A stretch of 23,261 bases of DNA from a virus. The DNA lies in the IMG/VR virus record IMGVR_UViG_3300030328_001352, positions 332-23,592 of that record. One strand, given 5' to 3'. The translations under genes were made by a program, and so were the position numbers. The notes beneath the pieces are model-generated. The model worked only from the letters and a program-made list of their open reading frames with translations, did no database searches and was not told the origin of the DNA. How positions within the stretch are numbered: the stretch's first letter is position 1; every line of letters starts with the position of its first letter. This document shows, one piece after another, positions 7,665 to 13,683 of the stretch.

Positions 7665-7839
7665 CGTAACTGCTCTCCCATATGTCAGACACAAAGTCTT
7701 CCTTGTCTAACATAACCTCATCTGCTTCCTGCTTTGCAAGTTTTCTGGCTTCTTTTTTATTGTACCCTTCTTCTTCATATTGAGATACTAAATCTTTAAA
7801 GATTGTATTACGGTCACGTTGCCAAAAGTTTTTAGACAT
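7654..7839 (-). CDS. Small charged ORF, 61 aa
   Basis: Starts at the ATG at 7839, which has a clear GAGGAG 4-5 nt upstream; an ATG at 7878 lies inside the previous gene. The protein (MSKNFWQRDRNTIFKDLVSQYEEEGYNKKEARKLAKQEADEVM...) is helical, basic in the middle and acidic at the end. Overlaps thyX by 11 nt and the previous ORF by 8 nt. Function unknown. Confidence 0.7.
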   Translation of the reverse strand: MSKNFWQRDRNTIFKDLVSQYEEEGYNKKEARKLAKQEADEVMLDKEDFVSDIWESSYDEG

Positions 7840-7996
7840 TGTTCTCCTCATATTCTGCCCAAGTGTTGCGATTAGCATAGTCCTTCTTGTACTGTGCTAA
7901 TTCTTTTCTTAAATTTTTAATTACATTCTCTTTCTCATCAACTAATCTGGTTAGTTTTAATACATGAGAATGTAATCTTTCTCTTTCAGTCATCAT
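7832..7996 (-). CDS. Coiled-coil ORF, 54 aa
   Basis: MMTERERLHSHVLKLTRLVDEKENVIKNLRKELAQYKKDYANRN... has a clear heptad pattern over residues 5-40 and so a likely coiled coil. A perfect promoter (7998-8026) ends 1 nt before the first ATG, and no Shine-Dalgarno site is seen, so transcripts from that promoter would have almost no leader. Overlaps the next gene by 8 nt. Function unknown. Confidence 0.6.
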   Translation of the reverse strand: MMTERERLHSHVLKLTRLVDEKENVIKNLRKELAQYKKDYANRNTWAEYEENNV

Positions 7997-7997
7997 A

Positions 7998-8026
7998 ATT
8001 ATAATCCTATTTAGCTTTAGTGTCAA
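7998..8026 (-). promoter_or_regulatory. Perfect consensus sigma-70 promoter (thyX/kdsA direction)
   Basis: On the - strand TTGACA (8021-8026), exactly 17 bp, then TATAAT (7998-8003). The -35 box lies within the last codons of the wall hydrolase gene. It is well placed to drive the small ORFs, thyX, kdsA and perhaps the replication genes. Confidence 0.75.
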
Positions 8027-8498
8027 GATAAAATATATGACTACCAAGTTGGTATAACCTTTTAAATCTAGGACTAGTAGCCCAGAATGGTTTAACATAC
8101 TGTGCATGGTAGTGTGTAGCATTATATATATTTTTTATTGTTACTCCACTCAAGGCAAGTTTAGATATAAACAAACTTAATTCATATGCATTATGATCTG
8201 TTATTCTTTCTGGCTTACCATCACACCAGTAAGAAAACATACATTTGTTTCGTATTGGATTACCCTTCCATAATTTACTTTGATGTACTACATCACAGAG
8301 ATTGGATGGATAGTCATTTAGACTAGCCCTATTTAATACAACAATAGCCACACCTAGCTGAGACAGTAGAGTTTCAGACCGTGCCTCAAAGTACACCGCT
8401 TCTGCTAGACAGGCTATCTCTTTCTCTTCTGCGCTAACTTGCTTACCATGTAAGTGTAAAAATAGTAATGATAAAATAAATGTACATAATAACTTCAT
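8007..8498 (-). CDS. Exported cell wall hydrolase (SleB/CwlJ family)
   Basis: A 163-aa protein with an N-terminal signal sequence (hydrophobic residues 3-16, predicted cut after VSA at 21-23), then a Hydrolase_2 domain: CLAEAVYFEARSE (30-42) with the conserved acidic residues E33/E38, GVAIVVLNRA (49-58), CDVVHQ, CMFSYWCDGK (86-95), ATHYHAQYVKPFWA (127-140) and a final LGSHIFY. This family cuts peptidoglycan. The likely role is the phage endolysin, secreted by the host Sec system. No holin or spanin is adjacent; candidate membrane proteins lie 5 kb away at 13.6-13.8 kb. Its ATG overlaps the stop of the 65-aa ORF before it. Confidence 0.88.
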   Translation of the reverse strand: MKLLCTFILSLLFLHLHGKQVSAEEKEIACLAEAVYFEARSETLLSQLGVAIVVLNRASLNDYPSNLCDVVHQSKLWKGNPIRNKCMFSYWCDGKPERITDHNAYELSLFISKLALSGVTIKNIYNATHYHAQYVKPFWATSPRFKRLYQLGSHIFYLDTKAK

Positions 8499-8692
8499 TG
8501 AACCCTCTGTATCCTGATGTTAAATGGAAAGACTCCACTCTGTGGATAGATGCCGTCATTGATTAAGTATAACTCTGCTTCTTGAAGAGAAGAAAACATT
8601 TTCATTTTTTCGGATACTTCATCTACCATAACATCTATTTCTTTGAGGTCTACTATCATATTACAATCTGACTGTGTAATAATATATGACAT
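8495..8692 (-). CDS. Small ORF, 65 aa
   Basis: Frame MSYIITQSDCNMIVDLKEIDVMVDEVSEKMKMFSSLQEAELYLINDG...IRIQRVQ. A longer frame up to 8770 would overlap the 47-aa basic gene, so the ATG at 8692 is preferred although no strong ribosome site is seen. The strand-helix-strand pattern resembles other small phage alpha/beta proteins here (such as the 56-aa ORF at 6678). The stop overlaps the hydrolase ATG. Function unknown. Confidence 0.65.
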   Translation of the reverse strand: MSYIITQSDCNMIVDLKEIDVMVDEVSEKMKMFSSLQEAELYLINDGIYPQSGVFPFNIRIQRVQ

Positions 8693-8732
8693 CAAAATAC
8701 CAGAAGTAAAATTAGTATATCTAGAAGTACTA

Positions 8733-8876
8733 TCATTTCCCTTGCCCCCTATATCGTTTGAATGACGCACGTTTATGTTTGTTATTAGGCTTTGATCTTA
8801 CACTATTCCCAATAGATGTGCGCTTCTTAACTCTATTGAGTGATGGATCAAATGCGTTCTGTGTTTTCTTTGCCAT
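8733..8876 (-). CDS. Small basic protein, 47 aa
   Basis: MAKKTQNAFDPSLNRVKKRTSIG...NKHKRASFKRYRGQGK: about a third Lys/Arg, with an ordered-looking start and a basic tail that suggests nucleic acid binding, perhaps RNA. I have seen similar short proteins in marine podovirus genomes, but no function is known to me. Start supported by AGGAAA 6 nt before the ATG. A structured leader (8897-9006) lies just upstream. Confidence 0.75.
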   Translation of the reverse strand: MAKKTQNAFDPSLNRVKKRTSIGNSVRSKPNNKHKRASFKRYRGQGK

Positions 8877-8896
8877 GTTATTTCCTATAAAAAGTA

Positions 8897-9006
8897 AGAG
8901 AGATGTTGCCCCTACCAGCCTCTACGTAGAGTCGAAAGATAAAGCCTTTGTTGCATGAGGTATGATCACTCACCTACAGTGTAGGTTCCCTTCACAACAT
9001 CTCTCT
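8897..9006 (-). ncRNA. Structured leader element before the 47-aa basic gene
   Basis: A perfect 12-bp closing stem (8897-8908 with 8995-9006) encloses 86 nt. Inside lie a 12-nt perfect palindrome CTCTACGTAGAG (8920-8931) and a hairpin ACCTAC-AGT-GTAGGT (8972-8986). A second CCTAC (8911-8915) could compete for the same GTAGG (8981-8985), so two folds are possible. On the - strand the stem is followed by a short T-rich stretch and then the ribosome site of the 47-aa gene. No open frame covers it on the - strand. It could be a cis-regulatory RNA, an attenuator or an RNA processing signal. Strand is inferred from context. Confidence 0.5.
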
Positions 9007-9011
9007 ATTAG

Positions 9012-9185
9012 TTAAGCAACAAGTTCATTTCCCTCTGCTTCTTGTTCTTCAGCAGTCTCATAGCTAATAAGTTTTACTTTTATTCTGTCTTTGGGATCTC
9101 TATCTGTCATAATGAATCCGAAGTGTTCCCATAAAAAATCACACTCATCACCGTAAATCCAAGCCCACCCGTTACTCTTCTTCAT
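9012..9185 (-). CDS. Small acidic ORF, 57 aa
   Basis: MKKSNGWAWIYGDECDFLWEHFGFIMTDRDPKDRIKVKLISYETAEEQEAEGNELVA. A strong AAAGGAGAAAGAAG ribosome site precedes the ATG, which lies inside the end of the zinc-ribbon gene (14-nt overlap). Aromatic N-terminus and acidic tail. Function unknown. Confidence 0.8.
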   Translation of the reverse strand: MKKSNGWAWIYGDECDFLWEHFGFIMTDRDPKDRIKVKLISYETAEEQEAEGNELVA

Positions 9186-9327
9186 CTTCTTTCTCCTTTG
9201 GATAGTAGACTTCCACTAAGCTCTCACATTTAGGACAACTTAGGTTAGTGACCATGCTATAGTTCTCGTCTTCTATATCATGATCACCACCCCAGACCAA
9301 ATCTGTCTTGCAGTGCCAGCAGTTCAT
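9172..9327 (-). CDS. Small zinc-ribbon protein, 51 aa
   Basis: MNCWHCKTDLVWGGDHDIED...NLSCPKCESLVEVYYP: two CxxC pairs (C3/C6 and C30/C33) about 24 residues apart form a zinc ribbon, followed by an acidic tail. Proteins with this look are frequent in marine tailed phages, but their role is not known. Its ATG overlaps the DUF932 stop (ATGA), so translation is coupled. Confidence 0.8.
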   Translation of the reverse strand: MNCWHCKTDLVWGGDHDIEDENYSMVTNLSCPKCESLVEVYYPKEKEDEEE

Positions 9328-10280
9328 GCCGCCAGAAACCTAGCGAAACTAAATTCAGTAGCCATGTTCTTGTTTTCAAGATCAGTCCACTCATTAGAGT
9401 GCAACATCTTGCGAACACGATCCTCACGGTTAACCTTGACGTTATGGTCTGCACCACGCTTGCTGTTGGGATGCGAAGACCAGTATGTAGCAGAATTGTA
9501 TGCTGACCAGAGCGTACCGTTATCACGCTCACCATACGATTCATACAGCCCCTTACCATGCAAGTGACGGTTCTCTTCGTCAAAGATTTTCATAAGGTTA
9601 GATAGCATTACCTTATTGTGTTCTTTCTTACGTGTCACATTGTTGGTACGTACAGCCAGCGTTTTGGTAAATAGATTGATGGCTTCATCACGAGTGATGG
9701 TAGTATCATACCAGTCACGCATACGATCCAGTCCAGTGCCAGAGATAAACTCACCAGCCCTCTGTATCTTAGAGGCAAAGGCAGGGACATTGAAGTTCTT
9801 GGTGTGCCTACCATAGACATAGGCCAGCTTGTCACCACTGACCAGGGTATTGAAACAACTGTGTCTCCACAGTCCCATCATACCGTTGTTAGCCCATGTC
9901 CTGTTGTGACTGCTACGAAAGCAGAACTCAGGTTCAACAACATCTGACCCATCCCTCATAGACATGGCATGGGCAGGGAACTTGGCACGTAGTTCCAGTT
10001 TAGCACCACCATCATGTACCTTTGTGGTAAACTCTGCATCTGTGGTGTCTATCTGTGCTAATGCAAGTGCTTGCTCTACACCGTTCACAATCTCATCGTA
10101 CTGTGTGATAGCATAGTCCTCTGACACAATGCCAAGAACCTGCTTAGTATCCTTACGGCGTAGACCTACACCAATATCAGATGGCACTTTGTCTTGAGTG
10201 CTAAAGCCCTCGTAATCCTCATAGCTTTGGATGAGGGGAAACTTCTCTACTTTAAAGTCAATCTTTGTATGGTCAAACAT
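9324..10280 (-). CDS. DUF932 phage/plasmid-like protein
   Basis: A 318-aa protein of the DUF932 type (phage/plasmid-like, TIGR03299 group), recognised from its length and from the pattern VGLRRKDTKQVLGIVSEDYAITQYDE (about 38-63), FRSSHNRTWANNGMMGLWRHSCFNTLVSGDK (about 122-152) and the helical region with FTKTLAVR. The family is widespread on phages and plasmids; its biochemical role is unknown, with a DNA-related role suspected from context. AAGAAGGAATGACTA precedes the ATG, which overlaps the upstream stop. It is the largest gene in this accessory stretch and complete. Confidence 0.85.
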   Translation of the reverse strand: MFDHTKIDFKVEKFPLIQSYEDYEGFSTQDKVPSDIGVGLRRKDTKQVLGIVSEDYAITQYDEIVNGVEQALALAQIDTTDAEFTTKVHDGGAKLELRAKFPAHAMSMRDGSDVVEPEFCFRSSHNRTWANNGMMGLWRHSCFNTLVSGDKLAYVYGRHTKNFNVPAFASKIQRAGEFISGTGLDRMRDWYDTTITRDEAINLFTKTLAVRTNNVTRKKEHNKVMLSNLMKIFDEENRHLHGKGLYESYGERDNGTLWSAYNSATYWSSHPNSKRGADHNVKVNREDRVRKMLHSNEWTDLENKNMATEFSFARFLAA

Positions 10281-10450
10281 TAGTCATTCCTTCTTTGGAG
10301 TTCAGTTAATAGTTCATTAAGTTGGTTAATAGTTTCTGGTATTTCTTCACACTCTTTTAGTTTTACTTCTCCATTTAGTTGTATTTTACTTAGTATCTCC
10401 ATTGCATTTTCTACTGCATCAATATCGTTGATTATCAACATAATCTTCAT
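10280..10450 (-). CDS. Small ORF, 56 aa
   Basis: From ATG at 10450: MKIMLIINDIDAVENAMEILSKIQLNGEVKLKECEEIPETINQLNELLTELQRRND. GAGAGG lies just before this ATG; another ATG at 10441 is also possible. Helical with a C-terminal heptad pattern. Overlaps the upstream ORF by 32 nt and touches DUF932. Function unknown. Confidence 0.55.
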   Translation of the reverse strand: MKIMLIINDIDAVENAMEILSKIQLNGEVKLKECEEIPETINQLNELLTELQRRND

Positions 10451-10643
10451 AGCCTCTCTGTACGCTAGTGAGTTCATTTTCAATCCATCCATTAAGTTCT
10501 TCAACATCGAACTCCTCATCAAGAATAATATCACCTGCTATCATATCCATGTACTCCTCTACCATAGAGTAGTACCATGCATCACCACCAGTATGTAAAA
10601 ACTTTTTTACATCTTCGTATGTGTTAAACTCAGGCACGTTCAT
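10419..10643 (-). CDS. Small acidic ORF, 74 aa
   Basis: MNVPEFNTYEDVKKFLHTGGDAWYYSMVEEYMDMIAGDIILDEEFDVEELNGWIENELTSVQRGYEDYVDNQRY: very acidic, helical. AAAGGAG precedes the ATG and an extended -10 promoter lies about 20 nt before that, so the gene probably has its own transcript start. Small acidic phage proteins often mimic DNA or inhibit host enzymes, but nothing here proves such a role. Confidence 0.7.
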   Translation of the reverse strand: MNVPEFNTYEDVKKFLHTGGDAWYYSMVEEYMDMIAGDIILDEEFDVEELNGWIENELTSVQRGYEDYVDNQRY

Positions 10644-10822
10644 TGGCTTTCTCCTTTCATGTTATCTTCTATTATACCACAATCTTGGTCATCTTGAAAG
10701 TCTATATCAGGAATAATATCTTTCTTTTTATTAGGCATAATCTTCTGTTGATATTGCTTTAGTTCCAAAGACTTAGCAGAGGTGCTTCGTCTCCTTGCTA
10801 TACGCCTTTGTGATTTCGTCAT
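10640..10822 (-). CDS. Small ORF, 60 aa, basic N-terminus and acidic C-terminus
   Basis: MTKSQRRIARRRSTSAKSLELKQYQQKIMPNKKKDIIPDIDFQDDQDCGIIEDNMKGESQ. AAAGGAG is 7 nt before the ATG at 10822 (an ATG at 10828 is too close). Overlaps the previous gene by 50 nt in another frame. A promoter for the next gene is embedded near its 3' end. Function unknown. Confidence 0.65.
   Translation of the reverse strand: MTKSQRRIARRRSTSAKSLELKQYQQKIMPNKKKDIIPDIDFQDDQDCGIIEDNMKGESQ
10671..10699 (-). promoter_or_regulatory. Extended -10 promoter inside a small ORF
   Basis: On the - strand TGG-TATAAT (-10 at 10671-10676) with a weak -35 (TTTCAA, 10694-10699) at 17 bp. The 16-nt word TGTGGTATAATAGAAG (10666-10681) is identical to the one at the rightward promoter at 17644-17659. 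Predicted start near 10664, giving a 20-nt leader with a good ribosome site. Confidence 0.65.
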
Positions 10823-11012
10823 GCACATACTCCTTTAAAATAGTCAAGACCTCTTCGGCCACATCAAAAGCATCACCAAGTGTGAGAGTCTCATGGTTTT
10901 GGAAAGACATATACTCTCCTACCCTAAGACCCACACACCTAATGCTTTTGTCACGGTCCCAGATGATATCAAAGGTATCAAACTCAGACTGCCATGTGAC
11001 AAAGTTAATCAT
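10773..11012 (-). CDS. Small ORF, 79 aa
   Basis: MINFVTWQSEFDTFDIIWDRDKSIRCVGLRVGEYMSFQNHETLTLGDAFDVAEEVLTILKEYVHDEITKAYSKETKHLC. AGAGGAG lies before the ATG, which overlaps the upstream stop. A beta-rich first half and a helical second half suggest a small globular protein. Its last 50 nt overlap the next gene. Function unknown. Confidence 0.7.
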   Translation of the reverse strand: MINFVTWQSEFDTFDIIWDRDKSIRCVGLRVGEYMSFQNHETLTLGDAFDVAEEVLTILKEYVHDEITKAYSKETKHLC

Positions 11013-11166
11013 TGTTCTCCTCTAACTCCAGCTTATTGTCAGTGAATAAGGTTAGCTTATGTTCCTCACCATCTTTGGTGAAGACTGATACACTAACAGT
11101 TTGAAAAGTTTCAAACTCATTACGCTTAACTTGTATGTCAGATACTCTGTGAATGTCCATGTTCAT
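11005..11166 (-). CDS. Small ORF, 53 aa
   Basis: MNMDIHRVSDIQVKRNEFETFQTVSVSVFTKDGEEHKLTLFTDNKLELEENND: beta-strand-rich with an acidic tail. GGAG is 7 nt before the ATG. Overlaps both neighbours by a few nt. Function unknown. Confidence 0.7.
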   Translation of the reverse strand: MNMDIHRVSDIQVKRNEFETFQTVSVSVFTKDGEEHKLTLFTDNKLELEENND

Positions 11167-11312
11167 TCGCTTTCTCCTTCAATTACTTGGTCCCATTCCA
11201 ACGCTCTTACACGCATCTCAAGTTGTAATATCTCTTTACGCAACGTTACAAATTCATCATGCTTGCACAGTGCGTCTTCTATTTTTTCTTGAAGTTCAAC
11301 ATCGTCTATCAT
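11163..11312 (-). CDS. Coiled-coil ORF, 49 aa
   Basis: MIDDVELQEKIEDALCKHDEFVTLRKEILQLEMRVRALEWDQVIEGESE: continuous heptads over residues 5-43 predict a coiled coil. AAGGAGAAGGCC precedes the ATG, and the stop overlaps the next ATG (ATGA). Function unknown. Confidence 0.7.
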   Translation of the reverse strand: MIDDVELQEKIEDALCKHDEFVTLRKEILQLEMRVRALEWDQVIEGESE

Positions 11313-11533
11313 TGGCCTTCTCCTTCAGTTTCGGAATGAGTGGTTAATAATTCCAACAACTTACCTTTAATACCTGTCATTAAAATCTCTTTACCACTAC
11401 CACTTGAACTGGAATTAAGTGATGAGTAAAAAATGGTAATGTGATTAAAGTATTCACACATACCTATTAATTCATAGATATTTTTTATATCTACTTTAAT
11501 ATAATTTTTATCTATGTTACTCACAAGGCTCAC
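11309..11533 (-). CDS. Small ORF with GTG start, 74 aa
   Basis: Starts at GTG 11533 with GGAGAGG about 9 nt upstream, inside the end of the lipoprotein gene (17-nt overlap). A Ser/Gly-rich stretch (SSLNSSSSGSGK) lies in the middle. The stop overlaps the next ATG. Function unknown. Confidence 0.6.
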   Translation of the reverse strand: MSLVSNIDKNYIKVDIKNIYELIGMCEYFNHITIFYSSLNSSSSGSGKEILMTGIKGKLLELLTTHSETEGEGQ

Positions 11534-11768
11534 CAGTTACAACCTCTCCTGCTTTACCGTCATGGCCTACCTGTTTGAAGTGAAAGTAATTTCCAACAGT
11601 CAGGTCACTTCCAAATAAAGCAATCGCATATGCACCATTGACTGGGGTTTCTGTCACTACATGACAGCCTACCCAAACATACTCTGCCTTACCGTTTTTG
11701 TGGGCAGATTCCCACCCAGACGAACAGGCACTTAGTAATACTATTAAAGCTATTGATATTATTTTCAT
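11517..11768 (-). CDS. Small phage lipoprotein
   Basis: An 83-aa precursor with a typical lipoprotein signal: MKIISIALIVLLSAC with lipobox LSAC at 12-15. The cysteine at 15 would be lipidated, leaving a mature protein of about 69 aa in the host envelope. The mature part has a further Cys pair (C35 and C82) that could form a disulphide. Small phage lipoproteins made early often block receptors or DNA entry of a second phage (T5 Llp is an example). Another option is an outer-membrane spanin, but the protein is not Pro-rich and no inner spanin is seen. It has its own leader with twin repeats (11782-11816). Confidence 0.75.
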   Translation of the reverse strand: MKIISIALIVLLSACSSGWESAHKNGKAEYVWVGCHVVTETPVNGAYAIALFGSDLTVGNYFHFKQVGHDGKAGEVVTGEPCE

Positions 11769-11781
11769 ATAAAAACCCCTT

Positions 11782-11816
11782 AGTTACGTCTTAAAAAACC
11801 TTCTGAGTTACGTCTT
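11782..11816. repeat. Twin 11-bp direct repeat in the lipoprotein leader
   Basis: AGTTACGTCTT occurs at 11782-11792 and 11806-11816, 24 bp apart. On the - strand each copy is followed by similar A/G then T-rich sequence, giving an imperfect repeat of about 24 bp. One copy lies at the predicted start of RNA from the -10 at 11824-11829. A repressor site or RNA element is possible. Confidence 0.6.
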
Positions 11817-11823
11817 GATATTA

Positions 11824-11829
11824 ATTATA
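11824..11829 (-). promoter_or_regulatory. Possible -10 box for the lipoprotein gene
   Basis: TATAAT on the - strand in a short intergenic gap (11769-11896). No good -35 at 16-18 bp; TTGAAA is 20 bp upstream. Predicted leader about 50 nt holding the twin repeats. Weak support. Confidence 0.4.
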
Positions 11830-11896
11830 CTACCTCTTTCAGAATAACCTTTCAATCTGTCAAGAGATTTCTGGTAAAGTAATATTATAGTATTCA

Positions 11897-12085
11897 TTAA
11901 TCTATACTCCAATATCTTACTCTTTTACTTCTCATATAGTTATAGATATAAGAGTGAAGATCACCTAGACCTTCATTGTCCATCATCCAATCAACGTAAT
12001 CCTCTGCGTCAAAGTTAGATAGACCCATGTCAAGTGCTTCTTCAAACCAATTCTCTTTGGCTTGGTCGTTTAATAAATGGCTCAT
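11897..12085 (-). CDS. Small acidic ORF, 62 aa
   Basis: MSHLLNDQAKENWFEEALDMGLSNFDAEDYVDWMMDNEGLGDLHSYIYNYMRSKRVRYWSID: helical and acidic. AAGGAGATAACA precedes the ATG, and a good promoter (12139-12167) lies upstream with no gene between. Function unknown. Confidence 0.75.
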   Translation of the reverse strand: MSHLLNDQAKENWFEEALDMGLSNFDAEDYVDWMMDNEGLGDLHSYIYNYMRSKRVRYWSID

Positions 12086-12138
12086 TGTTATCTCCTTACC
12101 ATAATATTAAATGATTAATAGATACTATTATTGATAAT

Positions 12139-12167
12139 ATTATACCAATGATGCACGTAAAGATCAA
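12139..12167 (-). promoter_or_regulatory. Promoter for the 62-aa ORF and downstream genes
   Basis: On the - strand TTGATC (12162-12167), 17 bp, then TGG-TATAAT (-10 at 12139-12144). Same extended -10 word as several other promoters here. Leader of about 45 nt. Confidence 0.7.
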
Positions 12168-12180
12168 GGTATAAAATAAT

Positions 12181-12330
12181 TTATTTATCATTTCTTTTGT
12201 CTTCGATGCTTGATAGCCATTGGTCAAACAACTGCGCTAAATCGTCAGGCATATCGTAATAGACGGTTTCCATCTCCGAGTTATCATCCCATTGGACAAG
12301 AATTTTTGAAGCTACTATTGTATGTTCCAT
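12181..12330 (-). CDS. Small acidic ORF, 49 aa
   Basis: MEHTIVASKILVQWDDNSEMETVYYDMPDDLAQLFDQWLSSIEDKRNDK. GGAG precedes the ATG and its first base is the last base of the previous stop (TAATG). Strand-turn-strand then helix. Function unknown. Confidence 0.7.
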   Translation of the reverse strand: MEHTIVASKILVQWDDNSEMETVYYDMPDDLAQLFDQWLSSIEDKRNDK

Positions 12331-12527
12331 TAATTAATCTCCTCAATTAAAAAAGCTTTGGGGTAATTGCTTGCAATGTCTTCCATATCATGACCCCAGT
12401 CTTCATAGATATGAATACCTTTACCATCACAATCCTGACATTCTAACATTTTAGCTGAAGGCCAAGGGCCATGTTCCCTTATGCCCATTTCACAATCACA
12501 ATATTCTTTTATAATATAGTCTACCAT
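12330..12527 (-). CDS. Small protein with DnaJ-type zinc motif, 65 aa
   Basis: Contains C-D-C near residues 10-12 and CQDCDGKG (30-37), a CxxCxGxG unit as in the DnaJ zinc domain. The first pair is atypical (CxC), so the site may be a variant. It is the second protein in the window with this motif (the other is at 3503-3958). Start overlaps the stop of the 25-aa ORF (TAATG). A zinc-binding role is inferred. Confidence 0.65.
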   Translation of the reverse strand: MVDYIIKEYCDCEMGIREHGPWPSAKMLECQDCDGKGIHIYEDWGHDMEDIASNYPKAFLIEEIN

Positions 12528-12604
12528 TACCTACTTTCCTTTTGGTCGTCTCTTTTCTTTAGTTCTTCGTAAGCTTCCTCGAAGCTTTTAGTTGTACCGT
12601 TCAC
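12527..12604 (-). CDS. Very small ORF with GTG start, 25 aa
   Basis: MNGTTKSFEEAYEELKKRDDQKESR, from GTG 12604, with an excellent AAAGGAG about 8 nt upstream, filling the gap between its neighbours and ending in a TAATG overlap with the next gene. A single charged helix. It may act as a coupling leader or a tiny protein. Confidence 0.5.
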   Translation of the reverse strand: MNGTTKSFEEAYEELKKRDDQKESR

Positions 12605-12616
12605 GTTTACTCTCCT

Positions 12617-13378
12617 TTAGTCAATTACAAAACCAGATTGATCATGCTTTGCCTTACCCTTGGCATATAGCGCAACTACTACACCCTCTGGATCAAGAAA
12701 ACGCAGGTCATCTGCGTCCCCATTAATCACGGGACGGCCTAAGAATGTATCAGGTATCCTGTTTTTATCTCTGAATACCACAGCCAGATTAGTGTTATAG
12801 TTATTGGCATACTCTACCACCTTGTCCCTGTATTCATCATTAGCTTCTGAATAAGACAAGGTAAGGTGATAGTTGGTGGGCCAATTCTTTTTAACACGAT
12901 TATATACCTTACTATAATCATAGAATTGGATATCAGGATAATCTAGGATTACATCTTTCCAATTACGGTCAGATGTACCGTTAAGTCTGACAACTGGCTG
13001 TATATCACGCTTCTGACAATACTTCTGGAATTTATCTAGATCAGTTCTTAACAGATCAAAGAATAGTTCCGGTGTATCCCTCAGCATAACCGCCTTACGT
13101 ATACGGGCATTTTGTACCGTATTCATGACACCCCGTCCCGCACTATTAAGACACCCTGGCTTGCACCCTGCTGTCTCTGCCATTGGGCAAAGATTGATAG
13201 CAGTTGAACAGTACAATTCATCTGTAAAGTCTAGCTTGATAAGCTTTGACCCATCTAGAATATAACCTAATGCTAGATCGGCAGGTGCAAGATACAGAAT
13301 AGCGGTTAAGTATTCTGATCCATCACCTTTAACAGTCTTGGCATTGTTTCCAACGCCTATGAGTTTATAGTTTGACAT
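12617..13378 (-). CDS. Cysteine-cluster phage protein (Gp88-like)
   Basis: A 253-aa protein with a cluster C57, C64-P, C72 and C76 (ELYCSTAINLCPMAETAGCKPGCLNSAGRG), then an alpha/beta body (PVVRLNGTSDRNW, DIQFYDYSKVYNRVK, YHLTLSYSEAND, LAVVFRDK) that alternates strands and helices like a TIM-barrel fragment. This arrangement resembles phage Gp88-type proteins of unknown function. A bound metal or iron-sulphur cluster is plausible but there is no CxxxCxxC radical-SAM signature. Followed by the tiny GTG ORF. Confidence 0.6.
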   Translation of the reverse strand: MSNYKLIGVGNNAKTVKGDGSEYLTAILYLAPADLALGYILDGSKLIKLDFTDELYCSTAINLCPMAETAGCKPGCLNSAGRGVMNTVQNARIRKAVMLRDTPELFFDLLRTDLDKFQKYCQKRDIQPVVRLNGTSDRNWKDVILDYPDIQFYDYSKVYNRVKKNWPTNYHLTLSYSEANDEYRDKVVEYANNYNTNLAVVFRDKNRIPDTFLGRPVINGDADDLRFLDPEGVVVALYAKGKAKHDQSGFVID

Positions 13379-13394
13379 GATAATTTTTCCTTAT

Positions 13395-13583
13395 CTAAGA
13401 TAGTGGTAAATCTAAACCAGCATCATCCAACACCCATATTAAAAATCTTTTAGGTGGTTTATCTGTATCCATAATATACTCTACATATCTATCCCATTCA
13501 CCATTGTCAATACCTAACACCTTAGACACACGCCTAAGTTCAAAAGCTAGGTATCGCCTACGTTCTGCGTTGGTTACAAACAT
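13395..13583 (-). CDS. Small ORF, 62 aa
   Basis: MFVTNAERRRYLAFELRRVSKVLGIDNGEWDRYVEYIMDTDKPPKRFLIWVLDDAGLDLPLS: basic first half, acidic second half, probably all helical. AAAAGGAAATAAAACC precedes the ATG. Function unknown. Confidence 0.65.
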   Translation of the reverse strand: MFVTNAERRRYLAFELRRVSKVLGIDNGEWDRYVEYIMDTDKPPKRFLIWVLDDAGLDLPLS

Positions 13584-13587
13584 GGTT

Positions 13588-13683
13588 TTATTTCCTTTTC
13601 AAAGTGAAGTATGCCCATGCAACTATGCACAGGCACACAAATGACGCAATTAAATAGATTGAGGCTAGTATTATTCCTATCAT
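13588..13683 (-). CDS. Tiny single-span membrane protein, 31 aa
   Basis: MIGIILASIYLIASFVCLCIVAWAYFTLKRK: residues 2-28 form one membrane helix, followed by a basic tail, which predicts N-out/C-in. Its ATG overlaps the stop of the 55-aa membrane protein gene (ATGA), so the two are coupled. No strong ribosome site of its own. Candidate holin partner or membrane effector. Confidence 0.6.
   Translation of the reverse strand: MIGIILASIYLIASFVCLCIVAWAYFTLKRK

Noticed and set aside
8758-8958. 66-aa + strand frame over the basic gene and structured leader
   Set aside because: Antisense to the well-supported 47-aa gene, no ribosome site.
8897-9006. tRNA or hammerhead ribozyme at the structured leader
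   Set aside because: No T-loop, anticodon arm or CCA on either strand, and no CUGANGA core to go with the GAAA-like segment.
9284-9838. Other - strand frames of 99 and 67 aa overlapping DUF932
   Set aside because: Same strand but different frame from a well-supported gene, low-complexity composition, no ribosome sites of their own.
12617-13378. Radical SAM enzyme for the Cys-cluster protein
   Set aside because: The CxxxCxxC spacing of radical SAM is absent; the cysteines are spaced 7, 8 and 4 residues apart.
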